Positions 27,735 to 35,938 of a stretch of 64,000 bases of DNA are shown in pieces. Positions within the stretch are counted from its first letter, which is position 1; each line of letters opens with the position of its first letter. Below the pieces are notes generated by a model. The model saw only the letters and a program-made list of their open reading frames with translations, was not told the origin of the DNA and did no database searches. A program made the position numbers and the translations under genes. Source of the stretch: Polynucleobacter meluiroseus (GTDB taxonomy: Bacteria > Pseudomonadota > Gammaproteobacteria > Burkholderiales > Burkholderiaceae); assembly GCA_945881875.1 (NCBI GenBank), contig CAMCVH010000002.1, forward strand, positions 124,001 through 188,000. The letters are read 5' to 3'.

Positions 27735-28469
27735 ATTGTTGATTCCAGCTAATTCATGTTGTATAAATTTCTGTGCATTTTTAGATGGTGGATTCTTGAA
27801 AAATGTTTCAGTATCTATTAGATCTGAGCACACACCCTCTGAAATAAAAACAACTTGATCCGCCAAGCGTTCAATTTGTGTAAGCTGATGAGACGTAAAA
27901 ATAATTGAACATCCTTGAGTCGCTAGATTCTTAATAATTTCTTCAACTTGATCTGTTGAGCCTGGATCTAAGTTGGCGGTGGGCTCGTCTAACAAAATAA
28001 CCTTAGCATTTTGCAGTTGAGCTCTTGCAAGGCTTAAGCGTTGACGTTCACCAGCTGACAGTTTAAGGCCCGGTTGATTAGCCAGGTGTGATAAGCCAAC
28101 GCTGGCTAACGCTGCATCAATGTCTTCATCACTGATATGACCTACTGACTCTGCATCTTTAATAATTTCTAAGTTAGTTTTAACGCTGGCCTTGATGAGA
28201 GGGGTATGGTGTAAAACCAAGGCTGAGTGTAAAACATCGGAGCCTGGTAAATATTTACCTGAATCAGGAGTAATAAGACCATGAAGCAATTTTAGAAGTG
28301 TTGTTTTACCGGAGCCATTCGGGCCAATCACAGCAGTAATGCCATTTAATGGGATGCTGATATTAGCGGATAATATTTTTCTATTACTTCTGAATACTTC
28401 AATATCTTGAAGGTCAATAGTTTTAGGTGTATTAGCTTGGGAAGTACTCATTGATAGCGGCTTATCCAT
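27720..28469 (-). CDS. tupC: Tungstate ABC transporter, ATP-binding protein
   Basis: 249 residues from ATG 28469, which has GGAG 8 bases upstream and overlaps the tupB stop by 8 bases; ATGs at 28484 and 28451 are alternatives. The ATPase motifs are complete: IGPNGSGKTTLLKLLHG (Walker A), LSAGERQRLSLARAQL (signature), VILLDEPTANLD (Walker B) and the H-loop FTSHQ. The tail is short, without the molybdate-binding (TOBE) domain of ModC, as expected for TupC. It energises uptake of tungstate with TupB and TupA. Confidence 0.88.
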   Translation of the reverse strand: MDKPLSMSTSQANTPKTIDLQDIEVFRSNRKILSANISIPLNGITAVIGPNGSGKTTLLKLLHGLITPDSGKYLPGSDVLHSALVLHHTPLIKASVKTNLEIIKDAESVGHISDEDIDAALASVGLSHLANQPGLKLSAGERQRLSLARAQLQNAKVILLDEPTANLDPGSTDQVEEIIKNLATQGCSIIFTSHQLTQIERLADQVVFISEGVCSDLIDTETFFKNPPSKNAQKFIQHELAGINNKKCR

Positions 28470-29157
28470 AACGTTTCTCCGCAATCGTCTTAATGATAAA
28501 AATTAAGAAATTCGCCACTATGACTACTAGTAATAGAACCATGCCGAGAGCCAAGGCCATAGGTAAATCGCCTTTGCTCATTTCAAGTGCGATGGCTGTT
28601 GTCATAGTCCTAGTAGATTGATCAATATTGCCACCCACGATCATGACTGCACCGACTTCTGATATAGCTCTTGCGAAGCCAGCTAGGAGAGCAATGGATA
28701 AAGAAAAACGAGTATCCCAAGTAAGCCACTTAAGTTTGGCTACAGTTTTTAATCGAAGGGCCGTGAAGGTTTCACCATGGATCTGCCAAGCATCTTCAAC
28801 AATCTGTCTAGTTAATGCTGCAATAAGAGGGATCGTTAAGCAGGATTGAGCCAAGATCATCCCCTTAACGGTAAAAAGCCAGTTCAGATCTCCCATGGGA
28901 CCGGTTCTTGATAATAGTAAGTAGATAACAACGCCCACAATCACCGTTGGCACACCCATTAAGCTATTCAGTAGAACTACAACAGCTTTTCTACCTGGAA
29001 ACTTATAAACAGCAACAGCTGCGCCAAGAGGAATGCCAATGAGGCAACCAACAAGTAATGCAGAAATGCTGACTTGGAGAGAGATAAAAACGATGCCAAT
29101 TAATTTGGCATCGAGTATTCCTAATAAATGAAAAGCATCGCTAAATGACGAAAACAT
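28462..29157 (-). CDS. tupB: Tungstate ABC transporter, permease
   Basis: A 231-residue inner-membrane protein with about five or six membrane segments and the binding-protein-dependent permease loop AISEVGAVMIVGGNIDQSTRTM (EAA motif). This loop and the start FHLLGILDAKLIGIVFISLQVSISALLVG fit TupB rather than the longer ModB or the sulfate permeases. It lies 32 bp after tupA and overlaps tupC. Confidence 0.88.
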   Translation of the reverse strand: MFSSFSDAFHLLGILDAKLIGIVFISLQVSISALLVGCLIGIPLGAAVAVYKFPGRKAVVVLLNSLMGVPTVIVGVVIYLLLSRTGPMGDLNWLFTVKGMILAQSCLTIPLIAALTRQIVEDAWQIHGETFTALRLKTVAKLKWLTWDTRFSLSIALLAGFARAISEVGAVMIVGGNIDQSTRTMTTAIALEMSKGDLPMALALGMVLLLVVIVANFLIFIIKTIAEKRYG

Positions 29158-29189
29158 GCCGATAGCTTAATGCTTTTATTGAAACAGGG

Positions 29190-30011
29190 TTATTTTTTGG
29201 CGTTTGCAAAAAATAACTGCTCGCCACCGACCTTGTAGCTATCAATTCTGTCTTGACCTTCTTTTGAGGCAAGCCAATCAATGAATGTTTGGCCTTCTTG
29301 TTTTTTGACGTGAGGGTGCTTTTCAGAACTAACTAGCATCACACCGTATTGATTAAATAGCTTCGGAACACCTTGAACCAAAATACTGAGTTCACCTCTA
29401 TTTTTAAAAGCCAACCATGTGCCACGGTCAGATAGGATGTATCCATTCATGCCTGATGCTGTATTTAGGGCAGGTCCCATGCCTGAGCCTGTCTCTTTAT
29501 ACCAATTCAAGTTAGGAGAAACTTCAATACCGGCGTCTTTCCAATAGCGGAGCTCAGCTGCATGTGTGCCACTCTTATCGCCGCGTGAAATAAAGTTAAC
29601 TTTGGCTGCGAAAATTTTCTGAAATGCAACAGTGATATCTTTGCCACCGTTGATTTTTGCAGGGTCTGCCTTAGGCCCGATTAAAACGAAATCGTTGTAC
29701 ATGATTTCAGTACGCTTGCTAGCGAAGCCTTGTTCAACAAATTTTTCTTCAGCTACTTTGTCGTGAACGAATACAACATCAGCATCGCCTCTGCGACCGA
29801 TATCTAATGCTTGACCAGTACCTACAGCAACCACTCTGACTTGAATGCCAGTCTTCTTCTCGAAAGCAGGAAGAATATGCGCGAATAAACCTGATTGTTC
29901 AGTCGATGTCGTTGAAGAGACCGTAATTAATTTTTGAGCATTTACAAAACCAATGCTCGCAACGACCAAAAGTGATGTTGCTGCTAATTTAAGAATGTTA
30001 CGAATTTGCAT
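29190..30011 (-). CDS. tupA: Tungstate-binding periplasmic protein
   Basis: 273 residues with a signal peptide (about 1-25, KLAATSLLVVASIGFVNAQ). The mature start has TTSTEQSGLFAHILPAF, the conserved TTS-type anion site of TupA, then GTGQALDIGRRGDADVVFVH and SRGDKSGTHAAELRYW, diagnostic for the TupA/WtpA-like branch and distinct from ModA. It captures tungstate with high affinity for delivery to TupB. Tungstate versus molybdate preference is by family, not provable here. Confidence 0.9.
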   Translation of the reverse strand: MQIRNILKLAATSLLVVASIGFVNAQKLITVSSTTSTEQSGLFAHILPAFEKKTGIQVRVVAVGTGQALDIGRRGDADVVFVHDKVAEEKFVEQGFASKRTEIMYNDFVLIGPKADPAKINGGKDITVAFQKIFAAKVNFISRGDKSGTHAAELRYWKDAGIEVSPNLNWYKETGSGMGPALNTASGMNGYILSDRGTWLAFKNRGELSILVQGVPKLFNQYGVMLVSSEKHPHVKKQEGQTFIDWLASKEGQDRIDSYKVGGEQLFFANAKK

Positions 30012-30037
30012 ATTGCCTCCTGAATAAATATGGCTAT

Positions 30038-30068
30038 ATCATCAACATTAATATAAAAATTATCAATA
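30038..30068. promoter_or_regulatory. Two direct repeats in the tupA/regulator promoter region
   Basis: ATCATCAACA (30038-30047) and ATTATCAATA (30059-30068) share 7 of 10 bases and are 21 bp apart, two helical turns, inside the 72-bp gap between the divergent tupA and regulator genes. They are candidate operator half-sites; the AT-rich context makes chance likely enough to keep confidence low. Confidence 0.25.
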
Positions 30069-30083
30069 TGCAAAAAATTACAT

Positions 30084-31109
30084 ATGCGAATTAAGATTAC
30101 CCCACTCATTTCTATTAGTAAAAAGACATCTTTTTCTGATGAGGATGTCGATTTGACCTCAGTTGCAATACTTCTGCGTGGGATAAAAGAAGGGCGTTCC
30201 TTGCAGTCGGCTGCAGATAGCTCCAATATCTCTTATAGAACCCTATGGAATAAATTAAAGGCAGTAGAGGAGTCACTTGGATGTAGTTTGCTACATAGCG
30301 TTAAAGGGCATGGATCTACATTGACAGATTTAGGAGCTGCTCTATTAAAAATGGTGGATGAAGTAGAAAGAGAATATAAAAATATCAATCAATCTCAGGC
30401 AGAGCGCTTTCAGGTGAAGCTAGATGGATTGGAAAGTTTTGATAAGAAAAAGTGGGTACTTTGTGCCAGTAACGATCCTCTATTAGAAGAGGCCATTTCG
30501 AAAAGTAATGCATTTGATTTAAAAACGATGGGGTCGGGACAATCCTTAGAGCGATTACTGTCAGGTGATGCTCATTTAGCTGGTTTCCATGTGCCAGATG
30601 ATCAAAGTATTCAGGGGGTAAGAGAACGTTTATCTTTAAATGGCATTAAGGCATATCCGGTGATGAAGCGTACCCAAGGACTCATGGTTCAAAAAGGCAA
30701 TCCACTAAGAATTCTTAAGTTAACCGACTTGGCCCGCCCAGAGGTGCGTTTCATTAATCGCCAAAAAGGTGCGGGAACTAGACTATTACTAGATAAATTA
30801 TTGGATTCTCAAAAACTTCCCGCAGAAAAAATTAGAGGTTATGGGCGCGAGGAGTTCACACACACTGCTGTAGCGACAGCCATTTTGGCTGGAACCGCTG
30901 ATGTGGGGCTAGGGCTTAAAAGTGTGGCTTTAGACCACGGCTTAGACTTTATAAGTTGGGGTCAAGAAACTTACTTTATCGCCATGAGCCCTGACATGGT
31001 GAAGCTCAGTGCAGTAAGTGAATTGATAAGACAAATCAGAAATGGCGCACGCGAAAAGATTGGCTATGAAGAAGTGAAATTGCGTAAGAATCAGATAAAA
31101 TCTAAGTGA
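30084..31109 (+). CDS. ModE-like HTH regulator with a TupA-like sensing domain
   Basis: 341 residues. The N-terminus (about 1-105) is a ModE/LysR-type winged helix (LLRGIKEGRSLQSAADSSNISYRTLWNKLKAVEES). The C-terminal 220 residues resemble a periplasmic-binding-protein fold used for sensing, with SGDAHLAGFHVPD, LMVQKGNPLRI and FINRQKGAGTRLLLDKLL. This resembles the regulators divergent from tup operons that respond to tungstate or molybdate. The frame begins at ATG 30084. It very likely controls tupABC from the shared 72-bp region. Confidence 0.85.
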   Translation: MRIKITPLISISKKTSFSDEDVDLTSVAILLRGIKEGRSLQSAADSSNISYRTLWNKLKAVEESLGCSLLHSVKGHGSTLTDLGAALLKMVDEVEREYKNINQSQAERFQVKLDGLESFDKKKWVLCASNDPLLEEAISKSNAFDLKTMGSGQSLERLLSGDAHLAGFHVPDDQSIQGVRERLSLNGIKAYPVMKRTQGLMVQKGNPLRILKLTDLARPEVRFINRQKGAGTRLLLDKLLDSQKLPAEKIRGYGREEFTHTAVATAILAGTADVGLGLKSVALDHGLDFISWGQETYFIAMSPDMVKLSAVSELIRQIRNGAREKIGYEEVKLRKNQIKSK

Positions 31110-31192
31110 ATGAAAAACTTACTTAAAAGACAAGTCATATCCTTATAAAAAATATATAAACGATTTACATCAAAAGAAAATTAGAAAATTAA

Positions 31193-31684
31193 ATGAAAAA
31201 ATTATTAAGCTCATTAGTAGTTCTAACTGTATTGATTTCAAGTGCTACTTATGCAAGCAATGAGACAAAAGTAGGAGCTTTAAAAATCGAATATGCTCAA
31301 GCGAGATCTACTGTACCTGCTCAAAAAATGAGTGGTGGTTTTATGAAGATTGAAAATGATAGTAATGCCGCTGACAAGCTCATTTCAGCATCTTCATCAG
31401 TCTCAAAATCCATGGAACTTCACACTATGTCCATGGATAACAATGTGATGAGGATGCGTGAGGTCAAGTCAATCGATCTTCCTGCCAAGTCAAAGGTTGA
31501 ACTAAAGCCGGGCGGCTTGCATTTGATGTTTATTGACTTAAATCAACAGTTAAAAGCTGGCGACACCATTCCTGTCAAACTCAAGTTTGAAAAAGCTGGC
31601 GAGGTGGAGGTTAAGTTTCAGGTGATGGGTACTAAACCTCCCGCTCATGGACAGCCAGGACATGATCACAAAAAAGATCATTAA
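31193..31684 (+). CDS. Periplasmic copper chaperone, PCu(A)C family
   Basis: 163 residues with a signal peptide (about 1-21, ending TYA). The copper-site motif H-x10-M-x21-H-x-M is met exactly by His77, Met88, His110 and Met112. The C-terminus is His-rich (GHDHKKDH), a likely extra metal-binding tail. The family delivers Cu(I) to the CuA or CuB site of cytochrome oxidases. No oxidase or Sco gene is adjacent; the gene is monocistronic and followed by a terminator. Confidence 0.92.
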   Translation: MKKLLSSLVVLTVLISSATYASNETKVGALKIEYAQARSTVPAQKMSGGFMKIENDSNAADKLISASSSVSKSMELHTMSMDNNVMRMREVKSIDLPAKSKVELKPGGLHLMFIDLNQQLKAGDTIPVKLKFEKAGEVEVKFQVMGTKPPAHGQPGHDHKKDH

Positions 31685-31704
31685 TCCTAACTAAAGCAAC
31701 AAAG

Positions 31705-31725
31705 AGCCGCAATTGCGGCTTTTTT
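31705..31725 (+). terminator. Terminator of the copper chaperone gene
   Basis: AGCCGC / GCGGCT stem with an AATT loop, followed directly by a T run. Confidence 0.82.
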
Positions 31726-31821
31726 ATTACTTGGTTAATCGATCTCTACATCGTCATCCCATGAGAAAATATCAAAAATACATTGGCTAATAGCCAGTTC
31801 ACTTAATTAATAAGGTTTTAC

Positions 31822-33036
31822 ATGTCTGATCAGCAATCACCATTGTGGGATGCCATCATTGTTGGAGCAGGTGCTGCTGGTTTGTTTTGTGCGGGTGTGG
31901 CTGGGCAACTTGGTAAAAAAGTATTGCTACTGGATCACGCTGAAGTCTTAGGTGAAAAAATAAGGATTAGTGGTGGTGGCAGATGTAATTTCACAAACAT
32001 GTATTCCAGCCCAGCTAATTTTTTATCTGAAAATCCTAATTTTGTAAAAAGTCCCTTATCTAAATACACATCTCAAGACTTCTTAAACTTGGTTAAAAGT
32101 TACAACATTCCTTTTCATGAGAAGCATAAAGGTCAATTATTTTGTGATGTATCAGCTAAGCAAATCATTGAAATGTTGTTTAGCGAATGCCAAAAGGGTG
32201 GTGTAGTTATTCGACATCCTGTTACCGTTGAGGGTATTGAGCAACTGGATGATCAAACTTGGATGGTGAATACCAATCAGGGTATAGAGAAATCAAAAGC
32301 TCTGGTGATGGCGACTGGGGGTTTACCGGTTCCAGCAATTGGCGCAACAGAATTCGCTCTAAAGATTGCAGAGCAATTTCATTTACCGATCATTCCTGTA
32401 AGGCCTGCATTAGTGCCATTGTCTTTTACATCAGAGGAGTTTGCTAATTTGAGTGAGCTCTCAGGCTTAAGCGTTCCGGTGAAGGTTGCTGCTGGCCAAA
32501 AAGGCCAGCGTTATGGTGCTTGTCATTTTGATGAAGATGTTTTGCTGACTCACAAGGGGTTGTCTGGACCAGCCATTCTTCAAGCCAGTAGTTATTGGCA
32601 CGAAGGTGAGGGGATCAAGATCAATTGGCTAAATGACATTGATTGCGATGAGCTCTTCAATGATGACGCTAACCGCCTCAAAACAACAGAAACAATCTTA
32701 GGTATGGTGTTCCCGCAACGACTCGCCAAGTCATTCGCGGAGCAGAAAAATCTTTTGGGTCGTAAATGGGCTGAAGTTGGTAAAAAAGATCGACAGGCAC
32801 TTAAAGACTTATTGACCCAATGGGCAGTAAAACCTGCCGGTACTCTTGGTTGGAAAAAAGCAGAAGTCATGTTGGGTGGTGTTGATACAAGGTCCCTCGA
32901 TGGGCAAACCATGATGTCTAAGCAACATCCAGGTTTGTATTTCATTGGAGAGTGTGTTGATGTGACAGGTCACTTAGGCGGTCACAATTTTCAATGGGCT
33001 TGGTCAAGCGGTTACGTTTGTGCCCATGCTATCTAA
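31822..33036 (+). CDS. YhiN/HI0933-family flavoprotein
   Basis: 404 residues, NAD(P)/FAD-dependent oxidoreductase-like. The N-terminal dinucleotide motif is AIIVGAGAAGLFCAGVAGQLG, followed by the family motif ISGGGRCNFTN (RCNxTN), the central LSGPAILQASSYW and the C-terminal YFIGECVDVTGHLGGHNFQWAWSSG. These identify the HI0933/YhiN group, whose physiological substrate is undefined in most bacteria. The gene is convergent with the beta-CASP nuclease gene; no hairpin separates them. Confidence 0.92.
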   Translation: MSDQQSPLWDAIIVGAGAAGLFCAGVAGQLGKKVLLLDHAEVLGEKIRISGGGRCNFTNMYSSPANFLSENPNFVKSPLSKYTSQDFLNLVKSYNIPFHEKHKGQLFCDVSAKQIIEMLFSECQKGGVVIRHPVTVEGIEQLDDQTWMVNTNQGIEKSKALVMATGGLPVPAIGATEFALKIAEQFHLPIIPVRPALVPLSFTSEEFANLSELSGLSVPVKVAAGQKGQRYGACHFDEDVLLTHKGLSGPAILQASSYWHEGEGIKINWLNDIDCDELFNDDANRLKTTETILGMVFPQRLAKSFAEQKNLLGRKWAEVGKKDRQALKDLLTQWAVKPAGTLGWKKAEVMLGGVDTRSLDGQTMMSKQHPGLYFIGECVDVTGHLGGHNFQWAWSSGYVCAHAI

Positions 33037-33068
33037 TTAAACCTAAAGCTGAAGCTAACCCTAAAGCA

Positions 33069-34481
33069 TCAGATCGGAAATAAATTACCGCGCTCTGGGG
33101 TAATGACATGCTCCCACTGCAATTCATCTTTGATGATGGCTGCAAAATTATGGGCGGCTTTTTCTTCACCGTGGATGATGAATACTTTGCCAGGAGCCTT
33201 CTTAAATCCTCTTAACCAACGCAGTAAACCTGCTTGATCAGCGTGGGCTGACAAACCTCCAATTGTATGAACTGAAGCTTTAACGCTTATTTCTTTACCC
33301 ATTACCTTAACCATAGGAGATTTATCAACTAGGCGTCTTCCTAGAGTACCCATTGCTTGGAAACCAGTCATCACAATGGCATTTTGACTATCTGGAGGAT
33401 TCCAGCGCAGGTGATGAACAATGCGACCTGCTTCGCACATGCCACTAGCTGAAATAATAATGGCGCCGCCTTTAATACGATTTAAAGCCTTCGACTCTTC
33501 AACATCCGCTACAAATTTTAAATTAACAGCACTAAGATTTTTCTGATACCAGGCATAGACATCCTGAGACTCCTCATCTAAGTCTTCTAAAAATTTCTCA
33601 GTAAGATGCGTGGCTGCTGTGGCCATCGGAGAATCAACCCAGATATTGAGATGAGGAAGTCGACCATTTTTAACTAAGCTAACCAATAGTAAAATGATCT
33701 CTTGGACTCTCCCAACAGCAAAAGCCGGCATCACAATATTGCCACCATGCCTCATGGTTTCAGTAATAACGGTAACAAGTTCCTCTTCTGTTTCTTTAAG
33801 GCTTCTATGAAGCCTGTCACCATAAGTGGATTCAACGAGCAAAATATCGGCTGATTCAATCAAATCAGGATCTGGCATTAAGAGACTGCCGAACATACCT
33901 AAATCACCAGAAGCTACAATCCTTTTTTTATTTTTATCCTCTTGAACATCAATCACCGCAATAGCCGACCCTAAAATATGTCCGGCATTTCTGAAATGAG
34001 CCTCAATACCTGGGATAGGTTCATACACTTGACCGTAGTCATATCGCTTGATTTGAGATAAACACTCTGTTGCTTGTTTAACACTGTACAAAACAGTCGG
34101 AAGTTCACCGCGCCATTTACCTAACTTTTGTTTGCGTTCCGCACGCTCAAAATCATTTTCTTGGATATGCGCACTATCTAATAGCAAAATCTTTATAAGA
34201 GCCTCTGTTGCTGGTATGCAATAGATGGGACCTTTAAAACCTTGCGCTGATAATCTTGGCAATAAACCACTATGGTCGATATGAGCATGCGTTAGGATCA
34301 CAAAATCAATTTCAGCAGGATTAAATGGTAAATCTGCTAAGTTTTTATCATCCGCATCTCTTCCACCTTGAAACATGCCATAGTCAATCATGAACTTGAA
34401 TGATTGACCATTGATTTCGCCTTCTAATAAATGGCGAGAACCTGTTACTTCTCCTGCGGCACCAAAAAATTGAATATGCAT
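33069..34481 (-). CDS. Metallo-beta-lactamase-fold beta-CASP RNA-processing protein
   Basis: 470 residues. The metal motif THAHIDHSGLLPRL, the downstream AGHILGSA and GDLG, the beta-CASP part with VESTYGDRLH and SASGMCEAGRIVHHL, and the C-terminal KASVHTIGGLSAHADQ define a CPSF73/YsH1-like nuclease of the RMMBL type. Bacterial relatives outside the RNase J group are often uncharacterised; an RNA endo- or exonuclease role is by family. The gene follows the LOG gene by 2 bp and is probably in one transcript with it. Confidence 0.9.
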   Translation of the reverse strand: MHIQFFGAAGEVTGSRHLLEGEINGQSFKFMIDYGMFQGGRDADDKNLADLPFNPAEIDFVILTHAHIDHSGLLPRLSAQGFKGPIYCIPATEALIKILLLDSAHIQENDFERAERKQKLGKWRGELPTVLYSVKQATECLSQIKRYDYGQVYEPIPGIEAHFRNAGHILGSAIAVIDVQEDKNKKRIVASGDLGMFGSLLMPDPDLIESADILLVESTYGDRLHRSLKETEEELVTVITETMRHGGNIVMPAFAVGRVQEIILLLVSLVKNGRLPHLNIWVDSPMATAATHLTEKFLEDLDEESQDVYAWYQKNLSAVNLKFVADVEESKALNRIKGGAIIISASGMCEAGRIVHHLRWNPPDSQNAIVMTGFQAMGTLGRRLVDKSPMVKVMGKEISVKASVHTIGGLSAHADQAGLLRWLRGFKKAPGKVFIIHGEEKAAHNFAAIIKDELQWEHVITPERGNLFPI

Positions 34482-34483
34482 AT

Positions 34484-35047
34484 TTATCTTGTGTTTGTAT
34501 TCATCAGTGAAGCTTTAAGTGTGTCAACAATATCTTCCACACTATTAAGGATAGTTATGCCATCTAAATGATCACCACTTAAAAAACCTTGGTGATCCGC
34601 TTGTTGTAAAAATGACAATAACTTGTTGTAGTAACCATCCCAATTACCAATGATGATTGGTTTGTTATGGGCTTTGATCTGACGTCCCGTCCAAACTTCA
34701 AATAACTCATCCAAAGTACCAAGACCGCCTGGTAGGATCAGAAAAGCATCAGACTTATCAATCATCAAACGTTTTCTTTCGATAATGTCATCCACCACAA
34801 ACAATTCGGTTAGTTCTAGTTGGACTGGTTCCCGTGAAGTTAACCCTGTTGGAATGATGCCAATGACGCGTCCATTCGATTCAATCGCAGCTCTTGCGAC
34901 ACTGCCCATCAAGCCAAACCTGCCGCCACCAAAAACTATACTGAAGCCTTCCTCTGCTAGGGCACGACCTAAATCTGCTGCTTTTGCAATGGTATTGAGG
35001 TTGTCACCGTCTTTGGAGCCACAGAAAACACAAATAGTTTTATTCAT
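34484..35047 (-). CDS. LOG-family nucleotide phosphoribohydrolase (TIGR00730)
   Basis: 187 residues with the two LOG motifs: GGGRFGLMG and PGGLGTLDELFE (PGGxGTxxE), both part of the active site. Members cleave the N-glycosidic bond of (modified) nucleoside monophosphates; plant homologues activate cytokinins, bacterial ones act as AMP/CMP-type nucleosidases or housekeeping enzymes. It is soluble, without a signal. It is divergent from crcB. Confidence 0.9.
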   Translation of the reverse strand: MNKTICVFCGSKDGDNLNTIAKAADLGRALAEEGFSIVFGGGRFGLMGSVARAAIESNGRVIGIIPTGLTSREPVQLELTELFVVDDIIERKRLMIDKSDAFLILPGGLGTLDELFEVWTGRQIKAHNKPIIIGNWDGYYNKLLSFLQQADHQGFLSGDHLDGITILNSVEDIVDTLKASLMNTNTR

Positions 35048-35148
35048 GACTCAAGCATAATCCATGCTGATTACCATTTTGTGTTTATGGTCACAAATAT
35101 ATAATTAGCTAAGTTGCACTGTGTCCTCGATTGATTCATTAGGAAAAC

Positions 35149-35526
35149 ATGATTTCTTCAGTTATTGCCATCAGCGTTGGAGCTTCCCTGGGAGCGGTAT
35201 CACGCTGGTTGCTAGGCATTTGCTTTAACGCTGTGTGGGCAACGATGCCCTTAGGCACTCTAATAGCTAATTTAGTGGGTGGATATTTAGTAGGACTTTC
35301 AGCCAGTTTCTTTGAGGCTCAAGGTCATTTGCCGCCAGAGTTAAAATTATTAGTGATTACTGGATTTTTGGGAGGCTTAACGACCTTTTCAGCATTTAGT
35401 GCAGAAGTGGTTTTGGTGATGCAATCAGGTGATTATTTAAAAGCTTTCTTAACGATTGCTTTTCATTTACTAGGTTCTTTGGCTCTCACCATGTTGGGGA
35501 TAGCAACCTATAATTGGTTGAAATAA
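35149..35526 (+). CDS. crcB: Fluoride exporter CrcB (Fluc)
   Basis: A 125-residue membrane protein with four membrane segments. GASLGAVSRWLLG, the pore motif GTLIANLVGGYLVG and the segment GFLGGLTTFSAFSAEVV (TTFSTF-type) are the Fluc signature. It works as a dual-topology dimer channel that lets fluoride out. The start follows TTAGGAAAAC. I see no fluoride riboswitch upstream. Confidence 0.95.
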   Translation: MISSVIAISVGASLGAVSRWLLGICFNAVWATMPLGTLIANLVGGYLVGLSASFFEAQGHLPPELKLLVITGFLGGLTTFSAFSAEVVLVMQSGDYLKAFLTIAFHLLGSLALTMLGIATYNWLK

Positions 35527-35541
35527 TTTATTAAGGAAAAT

Positions 35542-35841
35542 ATGATTTTAGAAATCGTTGATATTAGTATTGATCCAGCTAAAAAAGCTGATTTTGAAAA
35601 AGCAGTTAGTGCTGGTGTTACAGAGGCTATTGCTCCGGCAAAAGGTTTTCGTGGCTACAAACTCAATGCCGGTATTGAAAATCCAGGTAGATATATTTTG
35701 ATGATCTATTGGGATACCTTAGAAAACCACACTGTTGACTTTAGAGGGTCTGAGGCTTTCACTCAATGGCGCTCTCATGTGGGACCATTCTTTTTGCAAG
35801 CACCTACTGTGGAACATTTCACATTAGCCAGCAAATCATAA
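35542..35841 (+). CDS. Antibiotic-biosynthesis-monooxygenase (ABM) fold protein
   Basis: 99 residues in the dimeric ferredoxin-like ABM family (ILEIVDISIDPAKKADFEKA, the beta-strand YILMIYWDTLENHTVDF and FTQWRSHVGPFF). The conserved Trp/His pattern is typical of small cofactor-free members whose substrates are mostly unknown. It starts 15 bp after crcB with AAGGAAAA upstream and probably shares its transcript. A bidirectional terminator follows. Confidence 0.85.
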   Translation: MILEIVDISIDPAKKADFEKAVSAGVTEAIAPAKGFRGYKLNAGIENPGRYILMIYWDTLENHTVDFRGSEAFTQWRSHVGPFFLQAPTVEHFTLASKS

Positions 35842-35883
35842 AACTTTAGTTCTTAAGTTATTTAGTTCTTAAGATCTCATAGT

Positions 35884-35915
35884 AAAAAAGCCTTGATAGT
35901 TATCAAGGCTTTTTT
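35884..35915. terminator. Bidirectional terminator between the ABM gene and trhP
   Basis: AAGCCTTGA / TCAAGGCTT stem with further A-T pairs on both sides, between convergent genes. Confidence 0.85.
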
Positions 35916-35938
35916 GTATTTAAAGAGAACTTATTGAA

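Noticed and set aside
35048..35148. Possible fluoride riboswitch upstream of crcB
   Set aside because: I looked for the GGCGATGG / CTGATG-type conserved blocks and found none; the region is AT-rich without a stable stem.
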